DNA from: Micromonospora musae
GTDB taxonomy: Bacteria > Actinomycetota > Actinomycetes > Mycobacteriales > Micromonosporaceae
NCBI RefSeq assembly: GCF_003626635.1
Contig: NZ_RAZT01000010.1
Location: forward strand, 272,192 to 336,191
Direction: 5' to 3'
Length of the DNA stretch: 64,000 bases
Positions 51,968 through 61,507 of the stretch are shown in pieces. Position numbers and translations under genes: made by a program. The notes under the pieces are model-generated. The model did not search any database and was not told where the DNA came from. It saw only the letters and a program-made list of their open reading frames with translations. Numbering within the stretch: position 1 is the first letter of the stretch; every line of letters begins with the position of its first letter.

Positions 51968-53197
51968 TCAGCCGGTGACGATCTGGATCTGCTCGGCGGC
52001 CTTGGCGGCCGCCGAGGTGGCCTCGGTGGGGTCGACGCCCCAGGCCATCACGTGCCCGCTGCGGGCCAGCGAGTTGGTCACCTCGCCGACCGACGCGCCG
52101 ACCGTGACGTCGAACTGCACGTTGAGCACCCCGGCGACCCGCCGGGCCGCCCGTACGCCCTCGATGGTGTTGACGGTGCCCGGCGGGGCGACCAGGAACT
52201 CCACCGCCGCCCCGCCGGTCGTCCGGGTGGGGAGGGTGGGCCGTTCGCCGCGCAGCGTCCGCAGGTACGCCTCGATGAACCCGCACTCGTAGGCGATCGA
52301 GATCAGCGCGGTGATCATGTCGCCGGGGAGTCGCGCGGCGCACTCGACGAGGGTCGGCACGCCGTCGACCATGATCCACTCGCTGTGCAGTACGCCGGTG
52401 CGGAAGCCGGCGGCCCGGCCCAGCCGGGTGGCCGCGTCGAGCAGCGCCTGCCGGGCGTCGTCGGGCAGGAGGGTCGGCACGGTGTGCCCCGACTCCACCG
52501 GTCGCCGTCCGAGCAGCACCCGCTTGTCCGTCACGTTGCCGAAGAACACCTCGCCGTCGGCGACCAGCAGCTCGACGCTGTGCTCCCGACCGTCGAGCAC
52601 CTGCTCGACCAGGACGGCGGTGGGCAGCCCGCGATCGACCACCTCCGGGGTGTCCGCCGGGTCGGCGGTCTCCGCCCAGGCGTCGGCGACGTCCTGCGGA
52701 TCGTCGAGGATCTGCACGCCGAGGCTGCCCGAGCGGCGGGTCGGCTTCAGCACGCAGCGGCCGCCGTGGCGGCGGGCGAACGCGGCAGCCGCGGCCGGGT
52801 CGTCGACCAGCTCGAATGCCGGATTGGCGAGACCGACCTCGGCGGCCAGCAGCCGCATCCGGTGCTTGTCCGTGAAGATGTCGGCGGCGGCGCTTCCGGC
52901 GCCGGGCAGGCCGAGCGCGTCGGCCAGCCGGGCGGTCGCGCCCACCGCCCACTCCGTGCCGGGCATCACCAGCCGGGCGGCGGCGAGCCCGGGCTCGCGC
53001 GCGATCAGCGCGTCGGCGTCCAGGCCCGTCTGGTACTCGGCGGCGACGAGTCGGGAGATGAAGGGCATCTGCTCGGCGAGGCGATCGACGTCCCGGCGGC
53101 CGATCACGTCGGGTTCCTCGATGAGCACGACGCTGTCGGCGGGTAGATCGTCGGCGAACCAGCGCAGCATGCCGTGCGAGGCGCCGATGATGATCAT
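51968..53197 (-). CDS. ATP-grasp carboxylate-amine ligase
   Basis: 409 residues from the ATG at 53197 (MIIIGASHGMLRWF). ATP-grasp domain: GGRCVLKPTRRSGSLGVQI, VEQVLDGREHSVELL, then HSEWIMVDGVPTLVECAARLPGDM with metal-binding residues, and the C-terminal domain of amino-acid ligases (LVAPPGTVNTIEGVRAARRV). Similar to L-amino-acid ligases and dipeptide or dapdiamide-type enzymes; it joins a carboxylate to an amine with ATP. Substrates unknown. It stands alone between the GNAT gene and rpmB on the minus strand, with no biosynthetic neighbours. Confidence 0.82.
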   Translation of the reverse strand: MIIIGASHGMLRWFADDLPADSVVLIEEPDVIGRRDVDRLAEQMPFISRLVAAEYQTGLDADALIAREPGLAAARLVMPGTEWAVGATARLADALGLPGAGSAAADIFTDKHRMRLLAAEVGLANPAFELVDDPAAAAAFARRHGGRCVLKPTRRSGSLGVQILDDPQDVADAWAETADPADTPEVVDRGLPTAVLVEQVLDGREHSVELLVADGEVFFGNVTDKRVLLGRRPVESGHTVPTLLPDDARQALLDAATRLGRAAGFRTGVLHSEWIMVDGVPTLVECAARLPGDMITALISIAYECGFIEAYLRTLRGERPTLPTRTTGGAAVEFLVAPPGTVNTIEGVRAARRVAGVLNVQFDVTVGASVGEVTNSLARSGHVMAWGVDPTEATSAAAKAAEQIQIVTG

Positions 53198-53338
53198 GTG
53201 CTCCCGGCCCAGGTCCTGCACGGCCCGTCCCTCCCCGTGGGCGCCGCGCCGGACGATCCGGCGCTCGGCGCAGGGAGACCTTAACCGGACGCACGGCATC
53301 GGTCTATGCGTCGTCAGCTACCTGTCAGACCGCGCGAA

Positions 53339-53379
53339 CACGACAAGGCCGGCGGACCAAAGTCCGCCGGCTGGTCGTG
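53339..53379 (-). terminator. rpmB terminator
   Basis: Stem CCGGCGGAC/GTCCGCCGG extended by CACGAC/GTCGTG with small interruptions, just downstream of rpmB in its direction. Confidence 0.65.
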
Positions 53380-53405
53380 ATCAGGTGTGGTCGGCTACCG
53401 CCGAA

Positions 53406-53597
53406 TCAGGCGCGGGTCACCTTGCCGGCCTTGATGCACGAGGTGCAGACCTGCAGCTTCTTGGTGGTGCCGCCACCGGCCGGGGTACGCACCGACTGGA
53501 TGTTCGGGTTCCAGCGGCGGTTGGTCCGCCGGTGCGAGTGGGACACGTTGTGGCCGAAGCCCGGTCCCTTGCCACAGACGTCGCACACGCTAGCCAC
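53406..53597 (-). CDS. rpmB: Ribosomal protein bL28
   Basis: 63 residues, with two zinc-type Cys pairs (CDVCGKGP and CTSCIKAG), as in the zinc-binding actinobacterial L28. It is divergent from the DAK gene, the same relation as in mycobacteria. Confidence 0.97.
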   Translation of the reverse strand: MASVCDVCGKGPGFGHNVSHSHRRTNRRWNPNIQSVRTPAGGGTTKKLQVCTSCIKAGKVTRA

Positions 53598-53819
53598 GGG
53601 ATACTCCTGAGATTGAAACGTTCATGAGGTCGCCGGTTGTAGGTGCTGCCCGGGCAACCTGGTCAGGTTACCCGATGACCGGCGGGCCTGCCCAACCGGG
53701 CCGCGCGCGACGAGCGCCGCCACCCGGCCTGGCCGGAGCCGCCGACCAGGATAGCGGGCGGCCGGGGACACGCCGGACGAGCCCGGCGGCTGTCCGACTC
53801 CGCCAGTAGGCTTCTCGCC

Positions 53820-55463
53820 GTGCTGGACACCCTCGACGCCGCCGCGGTCCGCCGCTGGTGCGCGGACGGGTTGGCCGCGCTCAAGCGGCACCAGACCGAG
53901 ATCGACCGGCTGAACGTCTACCCGGTGCCCGACGGCGACACCGGCACGAACATGGTCCTCACGTTGACCTCGGCCCAGCAGGCGCTCGCCATGGACCTCG
54001 ACACGCTCCCCGACGGCGAGGTCACGCCGCACGGGCACGCGCTGCGGCTGATGGCCCGGGGTGCCCTGCTCGGCGCCCGGGGCAACTCCGGAGTGATCCT
54101 CTCGCAGATCCTCCGCGGTCTCGCCGACGCGGCCGGTGCGGAGCCGGTGGTGCGGGGGCATGCGCTGACCTCGGCGCTGCGGGACGCGACCGCCGCCGCC
54201 TACCGGGCGGTGGCCCGGCCGGTGGAGGGAACCCTGCTCAGCGTGGTCGCCGCGGCGGCCGCCGGGGCCGAGCGCGCGGAGACCGACGACCTGTGTGCCG
54301 TGGCCGCGGCGGCGGCCGAGGAGGCCGCCGTGGCGCTGGCGCGTACCCCCGAGCAGCTGCCGGCGCTGGCCCGGGCCGGCGTGGTCGACGCGGGCGGCCG
54401 CGGGCTGTGCCTGCTGCTGGACGCCCTGGTCGAGGTGGTCACCGGGGAGCGTCCGGCCCGGTCGACGCCCGCGCCACGGGCGGCCGCGCGGCCCGCCACC
54501 GCCGTCCGCGAGACCGGTTCCGACCAGTACGGCTACGAGGTGCAGTTCCTGCTCGACGCCGACCCGGAGGCCGTCGACCGGCTGCGCGACGCACTCGACG
54601 CGCTGGGCGACTCCCTCGTGATCGTCGGGGACGGTGTCGCCGGTACCGGCACCTGGAACGTGCACGTGCACGTCAACGACGTGGGCGCGGCGATCGAGGC
54701 GGGGGTGGTCGCCGGTCGGCCGCACGGGATCTCGGTGACCCGGTTCGCCGACCAGAGTGCGCCGATGGTGCCCGCGACGACCGACCAGAGCGCAGCGACG
54801 GCGCCCGCGACGGCGGGCCGGTCGGCGGTGGTGGTGGCGCCCGGGGCCGGGATCGCCGAGCTGTTCCGCGGCGAGGGCGCCACCGTGGTGCCGGGCAACC
54901 CGTCCACCGGTGAGCTGCTGGACGCGATCCGGGCCAGCGGGGCCGCTCGGGTCGTGGTGCTGCCCAACGACGCGAACACCGAGGCGGTGGCGAGCGCCGC
55001 CGCGAAGGAGGCACACCGGCTCGGGGTCAAGGTCAGCGTGGTGCCCACCCGCTCCCCGGTGCAGGCCCTCGCCGCCCTGGCGGTCCGCGACCCGGGACGC
55101 CGCTTCGAGGACGACGTCATCGCCATGGCCGAGGCGGCGGGCGCCTGCCGCTACGCCGAGGTCTGCCACGCCAGTCGGGAGGCGCTCACGGTGGCCGGGC
55201 CGTGTCAGCCCGGCGACGTCCTGGCCCTGGTCGAGGGGGAGGTGCATCTGATCGGCGTCGATCTGGTCGACACCTGTGTCGCGATGGTCGACCGGATGCT
55301 CGGTGGCGGCGGTGAGCTGGTCACCCTGATCTCCGGTGCCGACGCCCCGGACGGGCTGGTCGACGCGGTGCGCGCGCACGTCGGGCGGCGCTGGCCGTTC
55401 GTGGAGGTGCAGGCGTACCCGGGCGGCCAACCGCACTATCCGCTCCTGGTGGGGGTCGAATGA
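53820..55463 (+). CDS. DAK2/FakA-like kinase domain protein
   Basis: 547 residues. The N-terminal DhaL/DAK2 domain (about 1-200) has the Mg-ATP aspartates in NVYPVPDGDTGTNM and the GARGNSGVILSQIL segment, and is followed by a middle domain and a C-terminal DegV-like domain (about 310-547). This matches the fatty-acid kinase FakA/YloV family, which phosphorylates DegV-bound fatty acids; no fakB is next to it. Linked to recG through a mini-ORF. Confidence 0.88.
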   Translation: MLDTLDAAAVRRWCADGLAALKRHQTEIDRLNVYPVPDGDTGTNMVLTLTSAQQALAMDLDTLPDGEVTPHGHALRLMARGALLGARGNSGVILSQILRGLADAAGAEPVVRGHALTSALRDATAAAYRAVARPVEGTLLSVVAAAAAGAERAETDDLCAVAAAAAEEAAVALARTPEQLPALARAGVVDAGGRGLCLLLDALVEVVTGERPARSTPAPRAAARPATAVRETGSDQYGYEVQFLLDADPEAVDRLRDALDALGDSLVIVGDGVAGTGTWNVHVHVNDVGAAIEAGVVAGRPHGISVTRFADQSAPMVPATTDQSAATAPATAGRSAVVVAPGAGIAELFRGEGATVVPGNPSTGELLDAIRASGAARVVVLPNDANTEAVASAAAKEAHRLGVKVSVVPTRSPVQALAALAVRDPGRRFEDDVIAMAEAAGACRYAEVCHASREALTVAGPCQPGDVLALVEGEVHLIGVDLVDTCVAMVDRMLGGGGELVTLISGADAPDGLVDAVRAHVGRRWPFVEVQAYPGGQPHYPLLVGVE

Positions 55464-55507
55464 GCGAGCGAAACGTCAGGTTCGGTGTGGAGGTGCCGCA
55501 TGAGTGA
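55460..55507 (+). CDS. Mini-ORF bridging the DAK gene and recG
   Basis: ATG at 55460 overlaps the stop of the DAK gene (ATGA) and reads MSERNVRFGVEVPHE, ending at TGA 55505-55507, eight bases into recG. Third copy of the MSER-type junction sequence. Possible translational relay for recG; not known whether translated. Confidence 0.4.
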   Translation: MSERNVRFGVEVPHE

Positions 55508-57698
55508 ACCGGCCACGGTGGACACGCCGCTGAAGAAGCTGGTCGGGGAGAAGACGGCCAAGGCTCTGGCGACCCACCTCGACCTGCACACCGCCGGCGA
55601 CCTCGTCTACCACTTCCCGCGCCGCTACGACGAGCGCGGCGAGCACACCGACATCCGGTCCCTGGACGTCGGTGAGGACGTGACGGTGCTGGCGCAGGTG
55701 CAGCGCACCGCGGTGCGGCCGATGCGCCAGCGCCGGGGCAATCTCCTCGAGGTGACCGTCGGCGACGGCTCCGGCGGCGTCCTCACCCTCACCTTCTTCG
55801 GCAACCAGGCGTGGCGCGAGCGGGAGCTGCGCCCCGGGCGATGGGGGCTCTTCGCCGGCAAGGTCACCGAGTTCCGGGGCAAGCGGCAGCTCAACGGCCC
55901 GGATTACGTCCTGCTCGGCGAGGGCGGCGAGGGCGAGGCGGCGGCGAACGAGGAGGTCGAGGAGTTCGCCGGCGCGCTGATCCCGGTCTACCCGGCCGCC
56001 GCGGCGCTGCCGACCTGGGTGATCGCCCGGTGCGTCCGGGTCGTCCTGGACACGTTCACCCCGCCGGAGGATCCGCTACCGGCGACCGTGCGGGCGAGCC
56101 GCAACCTGGTGGGCATCGGGCCCGCGCTGCGGGAGATCCACCGGCCCTCCAGCAAGGAGGAGCTCTACCGGGCCCGGCGTCGGCTCAAGTGGGACGAGGC
56201 GTTCGCCGTGCAGCTGACGCTGGTGCAGCGCAAGCACCGCGCCGCCGACTGGCCGGCGAAGGCCCGGGCGCCGCGCGCCGGTGGGCTGCTGGACGCCTTC
56301 GACGCCCGCCTGCCGTACGAGCTGACCTCGGGGCAGCAGACCGTCGGCCGGGAGATCGCCGCCGACCTGGCCACCGCCCACCCGATGCACCGGCTGCTGC
56401 AGGGCGAGGTCGGTTCGGGCAAGACAGTGGTCGCGCTGCGCGCGATGCTCCAGGTGGTCGACTCCGGCGGGCAGGCCGCGCTGCTCGCGCCGACCGAGGT
56501 GCTGGCCGCCCAGCACTACCGGGGCATCCTCGAACTGCTCGGCCCGCTCGGTCGGGCCGGCGAGCTGGACGCCGCACCCGACGCGACCGGGGTGGAGCTG
56601 GTCACCGGCTCGCTCGGCGCGGCCGCGCGGCGGCGGGCGCTCACCGAGGTGGCGCAGGGGCGCGCCGGCATCGTGATCGGCACCCACGCCCTGCTCTACG
56701 AAGGGGTCGACTTCGCCGACCTGGGGCTGGTGGTCGTCGACGAGCAGCACCGCTTCGGGGTGGAGCAGCGGGACGCGTTGCGCGCCAAGGCCGACCAGCC
56801 GCCGCACGTGCTGGTCATGACGGCCACCCCGATTCCGCGCACCGTGGCGATGACGGTCTACGGCGATCTGGAGATCTCCACCCTCTCCCAGCTGCCGCAG
56901 GGGCGTTCGCCGATCGCCTCGCACGTGGTGCCGGCCGCCGAGAAGCCGGCCTTCCTCGACCGGGCCTGGCGCCGGCTGCGCGAGGAGGTCGCCGCCGGGC
57001 ACCAGGCGTACGTGGTCTGCCCGCGAATAGGCGAAGGGCCGCAGAGCGACGAGGAGGCGCCCCGGGAGGACGACTCCGGACGGCGTCCACCGCTCGCGGT
57101 GACCGAGGTCGCGCCGCTGCTGGCCGAGGGGCCGCTGCACGGGCTGCGGATCGGCGTGCTGCACGGCCGGCTGCCGGCCGACGAGAAGGACGCGGTGATG
57201 CGCTCCTTCGCCGCCGGGCAGATCGACGTGCTGGTCGCCACCACGGTGGTAGAGGTCGGGGTCAACGTGCCGAACGCGACAGTGATGGTGGTGCTGGACG
57301 CCGACCGGTTCGGCGTGTCCCAGCTGCACCAGCTGCGGGGGCGGGTCGGTCGGGGTTCGGCGGCGGGGCTGTGCCTGCTGGTGAGCGAGGCGTTGGAGGG
57401 CAGCCCGGCCCGGGAGCGGCTCGACGCGGTGGCCTCCACCACCGACGGTTTCAAGCTCGCCGAACTCGACCTGGAGCAGCGCCGCGAGGGCGACGTGCTC
57501 GGCGCGACCCAGTCCGGGCGCCGCTCGCACCTGCGCCTGCTCTCCCTGCTGCGCGACACGGACCTGATCCGCGACGCGCGGGCCGAGGCCATCGCCCTGG
57601 TCGAGGAGGACCCGGAGTTGGTGGGGCACCCGGCGTTGGCCGCGTCGGTGGCCGCCCTGGTCGACGAGGAGCGGGCCGAGTACCTGGAGAAGGGCTGA
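55500..57698 (+). CDS. recG: ATP-dependent DNA helicase RecG
   Basis: Unwinds and remodels stalled replication forks and Holliday junctions. 732 residues from the ATG at 55500 with GGAGGT upstream. N-terminal wedge/OB region (to about 250), Walker A LQGEVGSGKTVVAL, DEQHRFGVEQR (DEQH box), MTATPIPRT, and helicase motifs V-VI (ATTVVEVGVNVPNATVM, QLHQLRGRVGRG). Full length. Confidence 0.96.
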   Translation: MSEPATVDTPLKKLVGEKTAKALATHLDLHTAGDLVYHFPRRYDERGEHTDIRSLDVGEDVTVLAQVQRTAVRPMRQRRGNLLEVTVGDGSGGVLTLTFFGNQAWRERELRPGRWGLFAGKVTEFRGKRQLNGPDYVLLGEGGEGEAAANEEVEEFAGALIPVYPAAAALPTWVIARCVRVVLDTFTPPEDPLPATVRASRNLVGIGPALREIHRPSSKEELYRARRRLKWDEAFAVQLTLVQRKHRAADWPAKARAPRAGGLLDAFDARLPYELTSGQQTVGREIAADLATAHPMHRLLQGEVGSGKTVVALRAMLQVVDSGGQAALLAPTEVLAAQHYRGILELLGPLGRAGELDAAPDATGVELVTGSLGAAARRRALTEVAQGRAGIVIGTHALLYEGVDFADLGLVVVDEQHRFGVEQRDALRAKADQPPHVLVMTATPIPRTVAMTVYGDLEISTLSQLPQGRSPIASHVVPAAEKPAFLDRAWRRLREEVAAGHQAYVVCPRIGEGPQSDEEAPREDDSGRRPPLAVTEVAPLLAEGPLHGLRIGVLHGRLPADEKDAVMRSFAAGQIDVLVATTVVEVGVNVPNATVMVVLDADRFGVSQLHQLRGRVGRGSAAGLCLLVSEALEGSPARERLDAVASTTDGFKLAELDLEQRREGDVLGATQSGRRSHLRLLSLLRDTDLIRDARAEAIALVEEDPELVGHPALAASVAALVDEERAEYLEKG

Positions 57699-57763
57699 CC
57701 GGCCCGCTCTCCGGCTCGTAGACGTGGGTGAGGTGCCCGCACCGGGGATGGTGTGCCGGTACG

Positions 57764-57801
57764 CCGAGGGCGCGCCGACCTGATGGTCGACGCGCCCTCG
57801 G
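57764..57801 (-). terminator. Terminator of the LPXTG protein gene
   Basis: Perfect 11-bp stem (CCGAGGGCGCG with 57791-57801) and a 16-base loop; lies between convergent recG and the LPXTG gene, so it may serve both. Confidence 0.6.
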
Positions 57802-57827
57802 TTCGATTCAGTTCAGTTCAGCGATGC

Positions 57828-59330
57828 TCAGGCGGTGAAGCGCAGCTTGCGACGACGCGCCACCAGGAACAGCACCACACCGGCGGCCAGCAGCACGGCC
57901 GCACCGGCGATGATGGCGCTGGTGGCGGCACCGGTCACGGGCAGGCCCGGCTCCTCGCCGCCGCCACCGCCGCCGCCGCAGTCACCCTCGGGGGCGTAGA
58001 CGGCCTCCAGCTGCAGGTCGAGTTCGGGGAGCGCGACCGTGGCCTTCTCGTCCTTGCCGGCCTTGAAGGTCACCGTCTCCGACTTGCCCGGGGCGACGGT
58101 ACGGGTCTCGGTCTTGTCGCCGTAGCTGAACTCCACCTTGACCGGCAGGCCACCCTCGGGGTTGGTCGCGGTCAGCGCGAAGTTCTCGCAGTCCGCCTTG
58201 GTGGTGATGGCCGGCAGCGGGCAGTCCTCGGGGCGCTCCCACGAGTACGTGCCGTTCTCGATCACCTTGCCGTCGACCAGCACCTCGATCTTGCCGGCGT
58301 TCTCGGCGGGCACCACGGTGCCGTTGTCGGCCTTGCCGGACTCGACGGTGACCTTCTTGGACCAGCCGTCCTCGCCCTTGACCTCGAACTCCACCGGGTA
58401 CTTGCTGGTCTTGCCGTCGTTGGTCAGCGAGACCGTGACGGTGCCGTCGCAGTTGGACGCGAAGGTCGTGGCCGGGGTGGTGCAGCTCTTGTCGCCGCCG
58501 TTGTACCAGCCCTGCGGGCCCTTCGACCGGTTGCCCGGCGCGCCCGGGGAGCCGAGCTTGATGTTGCCGTACCGCTCGCCGTCCTCGACCAGCGGGTCGA
58601 TGACCTCGTCCACGCCGCCCCAGAGCAGGTCGACCTGGGTGTGGCAGTTCGGGATCTCGACGTTCAGCTCGATCTCGGTCTGGGTGCCGCCGATCCAGTC
58701 ACTGTCCGGCGTGCCGTAGACGTACTGCGGGGTGGCGAACTGCGGCCGCGGCGCGAAGTACGAGACCAGCGTGAACCACTGCTTGCTGTCCTCGCAGAGC
58801 GGCAGGTCACCGTCGAGCTTGACGGTGGCGGTGCCCTTCGGCCCGTCGAAGGTGTGGCTGTAGTTCGCCTTGCTGGCGTCCACACACTTCGGAGCCGGGT
58901 TGCAGGGCTGGTCGACCGGCAGGTTGATGCTGCCGTCGTTGTCGGCCTCCTGGCCGTTCGCCTCCCAGAGGCCGTGCACGGCGAGCTTGGCGGTCTTGGT
59001 GTCGCTGGGCACCCGCTGTACGGCCTCGATGGTGCCGGCGTTGCCGACGACGGCGCCCTGGAGCGGCTTGGTCTCGTCCGTCTTCAGGTTGACCGGGGTG
59101 TTCGGCTCGGCGGTGACCCGCTGGAGCGTGACGGCCTTGTTGCGCTCGCTGTTCTCGACGCTCCAGGTGATCACTCGCTCGCCGGAGAGCTGGTCACAGT
59201 CGACGGTGGCCTTGATGGTCGTGTGGTGTGCGCTGGCCGGGGCGGCCACCGCGACGGTCCCGATGAGGCCGAGCAGGGCGGCTCCCAGGACAGCCAGCGG
59301 CCGCCGCAGCGACAGCTTGGGACGAATCAC
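57828..59330 (-). CDS. LPXTG cell-wall-anchored surface protein
   Basis: 500 residues from the GTG at 59330, with GGGAG nine bases upstream. Signal peptide (about 1-35, VAVAAPASAHH), a large extracellular beta-rich region (about 35-450) rich in Asp/Thr/Asn with several paired Cys, a Gly-rich hinge (GGGGGGGEEPG), the sortase signal LPVTG (about 463), a hydrophobic helix and a basic tail RRRKLRF. Anchoring by sortase (class E recognises LAXTG, class A/other LPXTG) is inferred. No sortase gene is in the window. Function unknown. Confidence 0.88.
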   Translation of the reverse strand: MIRPKLSLRRPLAVLGAALLGLIGTVAVAAPASAHHTTIKATVDCDQLSGERVITWSVENSERNKAVTLQRVTAEPNTPVNLKTDETKPLQGAVVGNAGTIEAVQRVPSDTKTAKLAVHGLWEANGQEADNDGSINLPVDQPCNPAPKCVDASKANYSHTFDGPKGTATVKLDGDLPLCEDSKQWFTLVSYFAPRPQFATPQYVYGTPDSDWIGGTQTEIELNVEIPNCHTQVDLLWGGVDEVIDPLVEDGERYGNIKLGSPGAPGNRSKGPQGWYNGGDKSCTTPATTFASNCDGTVTVSLTNDGKTSKYPVEFEVKGEDGWSKKVTVESGKADNGTVVPAENAGKIEVLVDGKVIENGTYSWERPEDCPLPAITTKADCENFALTATNPEGGLPVKVEFSYGDKTETRTVAPGKSETVTFKAGKDEKATVALPELDLQLEAVYAPEGDCGGGGGGGEEPGLPVTGAATSAIIAGAAVLLAAGVVLFLVARRRKLRFTA

Positions 59331-59643
59331 GCGTACTCCCGGGGTGAAAAAGAGTTCGGGGGTGTCGGCGCGGAGGATGGTCGGACGGTCGCTGACGAGC
59401 GACGCACGTCCGGTTGACGGGCCTCCCCATTTGCGCCGTGGCCGGTGCATTACCGGCACCGCCGAGACCCTAGCGAGATCGTCGCCTGGGTTACAGCGCA
59501 CAGCATCCGTTAAGACCGATGTTATGGATTTGAGATCGTTGATGTACGACAAGTGATCTTGCCGTCACTCTGGCGCGGTCGGCGGTCGGTCCCGCCGCTT
59601 CCCGGTCGTCGCGTAGCGTCGTGGGTATGGACAGGGAGAGGCC
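59331..59643. other. Divergent region between the LPXTG gene and rsmD
   Basis: About 310 bases without a supported gene. On the minus strand there is a GCCGGT/ACCGGC hairpin near 59438-59454, and the sequence is less GC-rich from 59490 to 59560, where the promoters should be. The long leader of the surface-protein gene could hold an RNA element, but I cannot match it to a known riboswitch. Confidence 0.4.
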
Positions 59644-60207
59644 GTGACCCGGATCGTGGCGGGGACGTTCGGTGGACGACGGCTCGCCGCACCGCCCGGC
59701 TCCGGTACCCGACCCACCTCCGACCGGGTGCGCGAGGCCCTGTTCAGCGCGGTGCAGACCGAGATCGATCTGGTCGGAGCGCGCGTCGCCGATCTCTACG
59801 CCGGCTCCGGAGCCGTCGGCCTGGAGGCGCTCTCCCGGGGCGCGGAGCACGTCCTGCTGGTGGAGGCCGACGCCCGGGCCTCCCGAGTGATCAGGGAGAA
59901 CGTCGCCGCCCTCGGCGCCGGCCCCGCGGCCCGCCTGGTCACCGGCCGGGTGGCCACGGTGCTCGCCGGTGGGCCGGAGGGTGAGCCGTACGACGTGGTC
60001 TTCGCCGACCCCCCGTACGCCGTCACGGACGAGGAGATCACCGCCATGCTGGCCGCGCTCGTGGAGCACGGCTGGCTGGCCCCCGACGCGCTCGTGGTGG
60101 TGGAGCGGTCCAGCCGGGGCGCCGCGCTGGGCTGGGTGCCGGGGGTCACCGGCGAGCGCAGCCGCCGTTACGGCGAGACCACTCTTTGGTACGGTCGCCG
60201 ATCATGA
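59644..60207 (+). CDS. rsmD: 16S rRNA (guanine966-N2)-methyltransferase
   Basis: 187 residues. RsmD features: RIVAGTFGGRRLAAPPGSGTRPT, VADLYAGSGAVGLEALSRGA (SAM site) and the catalytic FADPPY. Overlaps coaD by four bases (ATGA), the standard pairing with coaD. Confidence 0.95.
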   Translation: MTRIVAGTFGGRRLAAPPGSGTRPTSDRVREALFSAVQTEIDLVGARVADLYAGSGAVGLEALSRGAEHVLLVEADARASRVIRENVAALGAGPAARLVTGRVATVLAGGPEGEPYDVVFADPPYAVTDEEITAMLAALVEHGWLAPDALVVVERSSRGAALGWVPGVTGERSRRYGETTLWYGRRS

Positions 60208-60692
60208 GACGTGCGGTGTGTCCCGGTTCCTTCGATCCGGTCACGAACGGACACCTCGACATCATCGGCCGGGCGAGCCGCCTCTTCGACGAGGTGATCG
60301 TCGGAGTGTTGATGAACCAGTCGAAGAGTGGTCTGTTCACCGTCGAGGAGCGGATCGACATGCTCCGCGAGGTGACCGCCTCGTACGGCAACGTCCGCGT
60401 CGAGTCCTTCCGCGGGTTGCTCGTCGACTTCTGCCGGGCCCAGCAGGCGAGCGTGCTGGTCAAGGGCCTGCGGGCGGTCAGCGACTTCGACTACGAGCTG
60501 CAGATGGCGCAGATGAACATGGGGCTGGCCGGCGTCGAGACGCTCTTCATGCCCACCAACCCGCTCTACTCGTTCCTCTCCTCCAGCCTGGTGAAGGACG
60601 TGGCCAAGTGGGGCGGCGACGTCTCGCCGCACGTGCCCGACCGGGTTCGCACCGAGCTGCTGACCCGACTCTCCCCGCCCACGCGTTCCTGA
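60204..60692 (+). CDS. coaD: Phosphopantetheine adenylyltransferase
   Basis: Penultimate step of coenzyme A synthesis. 162 residues, ATG overlapping the rsmD stop. MRRAVCPGSFDPVTNGHLDI (HxGH-type motif as NGHL) and the later FLSSSLVKDVAKWGGDVS are classic. Normal length. Confidence 0.97.
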   Translation: MRRAVCPGSFDPVTNGHLDIIGRASRLFDEVIVGVLMNQSKSGLFTVEERIDMLREVTASYGNVRVESFRGLLVDFCRAQQASVLVKGLRAVSDFDYELQMAQMNMGLAGVETLFMPTNPLYSFLSSSLVKDVAKWGGDVSPHVPDRVRTELLTRLSPPTRS

Positions 60693-60900
60693 CCCCGCCC
60701 GGCCCGGGCGGCCTCTGCGGTGATTCGCCCCGGTTCGGGGTTTCCGGTCGGCCCGGCCAGCCGGGAGAACGGCGGCACGGCGCGCCGAGCCGCCGGGGAG
60801 AGCGGTCCGGCCGTGCCGCGCGCGATGATGGGTGGAGCGGGAAACTGGCCGTAGCCCGCATCATGTAGATCGGCCGACGAACGACAGGAGTGAGGTACCG

Positions 60901-61398
60901 GTGGACCCGCTCGATCGCATCGACGAACTGATCGCCATGGTGGAGACGGCGCGGTCCGTCCCGATGTCGCGGAACAACTGCATGGTCGACCGCGGCGAGA
61001 TGATCGCCGCCCTGGACGAGATGCGCGCCGAACTCCCCGCCGACCTGCGTCGCGCCGCCGCGTTGTTGGACGAGCGCGACAAGATCATGGAGGCCGGAAA
61101 GCGAGAGGCCGACCGGATCATCAGCGAGGGTGAGGCGGAACACGCCCGCCTGGTCTCGGTGAACGAGATCACGGTCTCCGCCGAGCACGAGGGCGCGCGG
61201 ATCATCGCCGAGGCGCGGGCCGAGGCCCAGCGGCTGCGTGAGGAGGTCGACGACTACGTCGACACCGCCCTGGCCAACTTCGAGCAGTTCCTGACCAGGG
61301 CGCTCGCCTCCATCGAGCGTGGCCGCGACAAGATGCACGCGCTGCGTGAGATCGGCACCTTCGCGGGTGACGAGGCGGAGCGGCCGCTACCCTTCTGA
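60901..61398 (+). CDS. Coiled-coil protein (DivIVA/ATP-synthase-b-like)
   Basis: 165 residues from the GTG at 60901. After a conserved start (VDPLDRIDELIAMVETARSVPMS) a long charged helix runs to about 150 (ERDKIMEAGKREADRIISEGEAEHARLV), typical of the actinobacterial protein after coaD (Rv2927c position). Such proteins may help cell-pole or septum organisation; this is an inference from location and coiled coil. Preceded by AGGAGTGAGG. Confidence 0.78.
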   Translation: MDPLDRIDELIAMVETARSVPMSRNNCMVDRGEMIAALDEMRAELPADLRRAAALLDERDKIMEAGKREADRIISEGEAEHARLVSVNEITVSAEHEGARIIAEARAEAQRLREEVDDYVDTALANFEQFLTRALASIERGRDKMHALREIGTFAGDEAERPLPF

Positions 61399-61507
61399 GC
61401 GGCACCACAGCCGGCCGACAGGTGAGGTGGGCGTCGCCCCCGGTTCGACGGTCCGGCGGTCGCCCAGGTAACCTCGTTTGTCGGCCTCGTACGGCCGGAG
61501 TCTAACT

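Noticed and set aside
59340..59552. A c-di-GMP or c-di-AMP riboswitch before the LPXTG gene (minus strand has GCGCAAATG and GGTAATGC pieces).
   Set aside because: The conserved blocks of either class cannot be lined up; only simple hairpins are supported.
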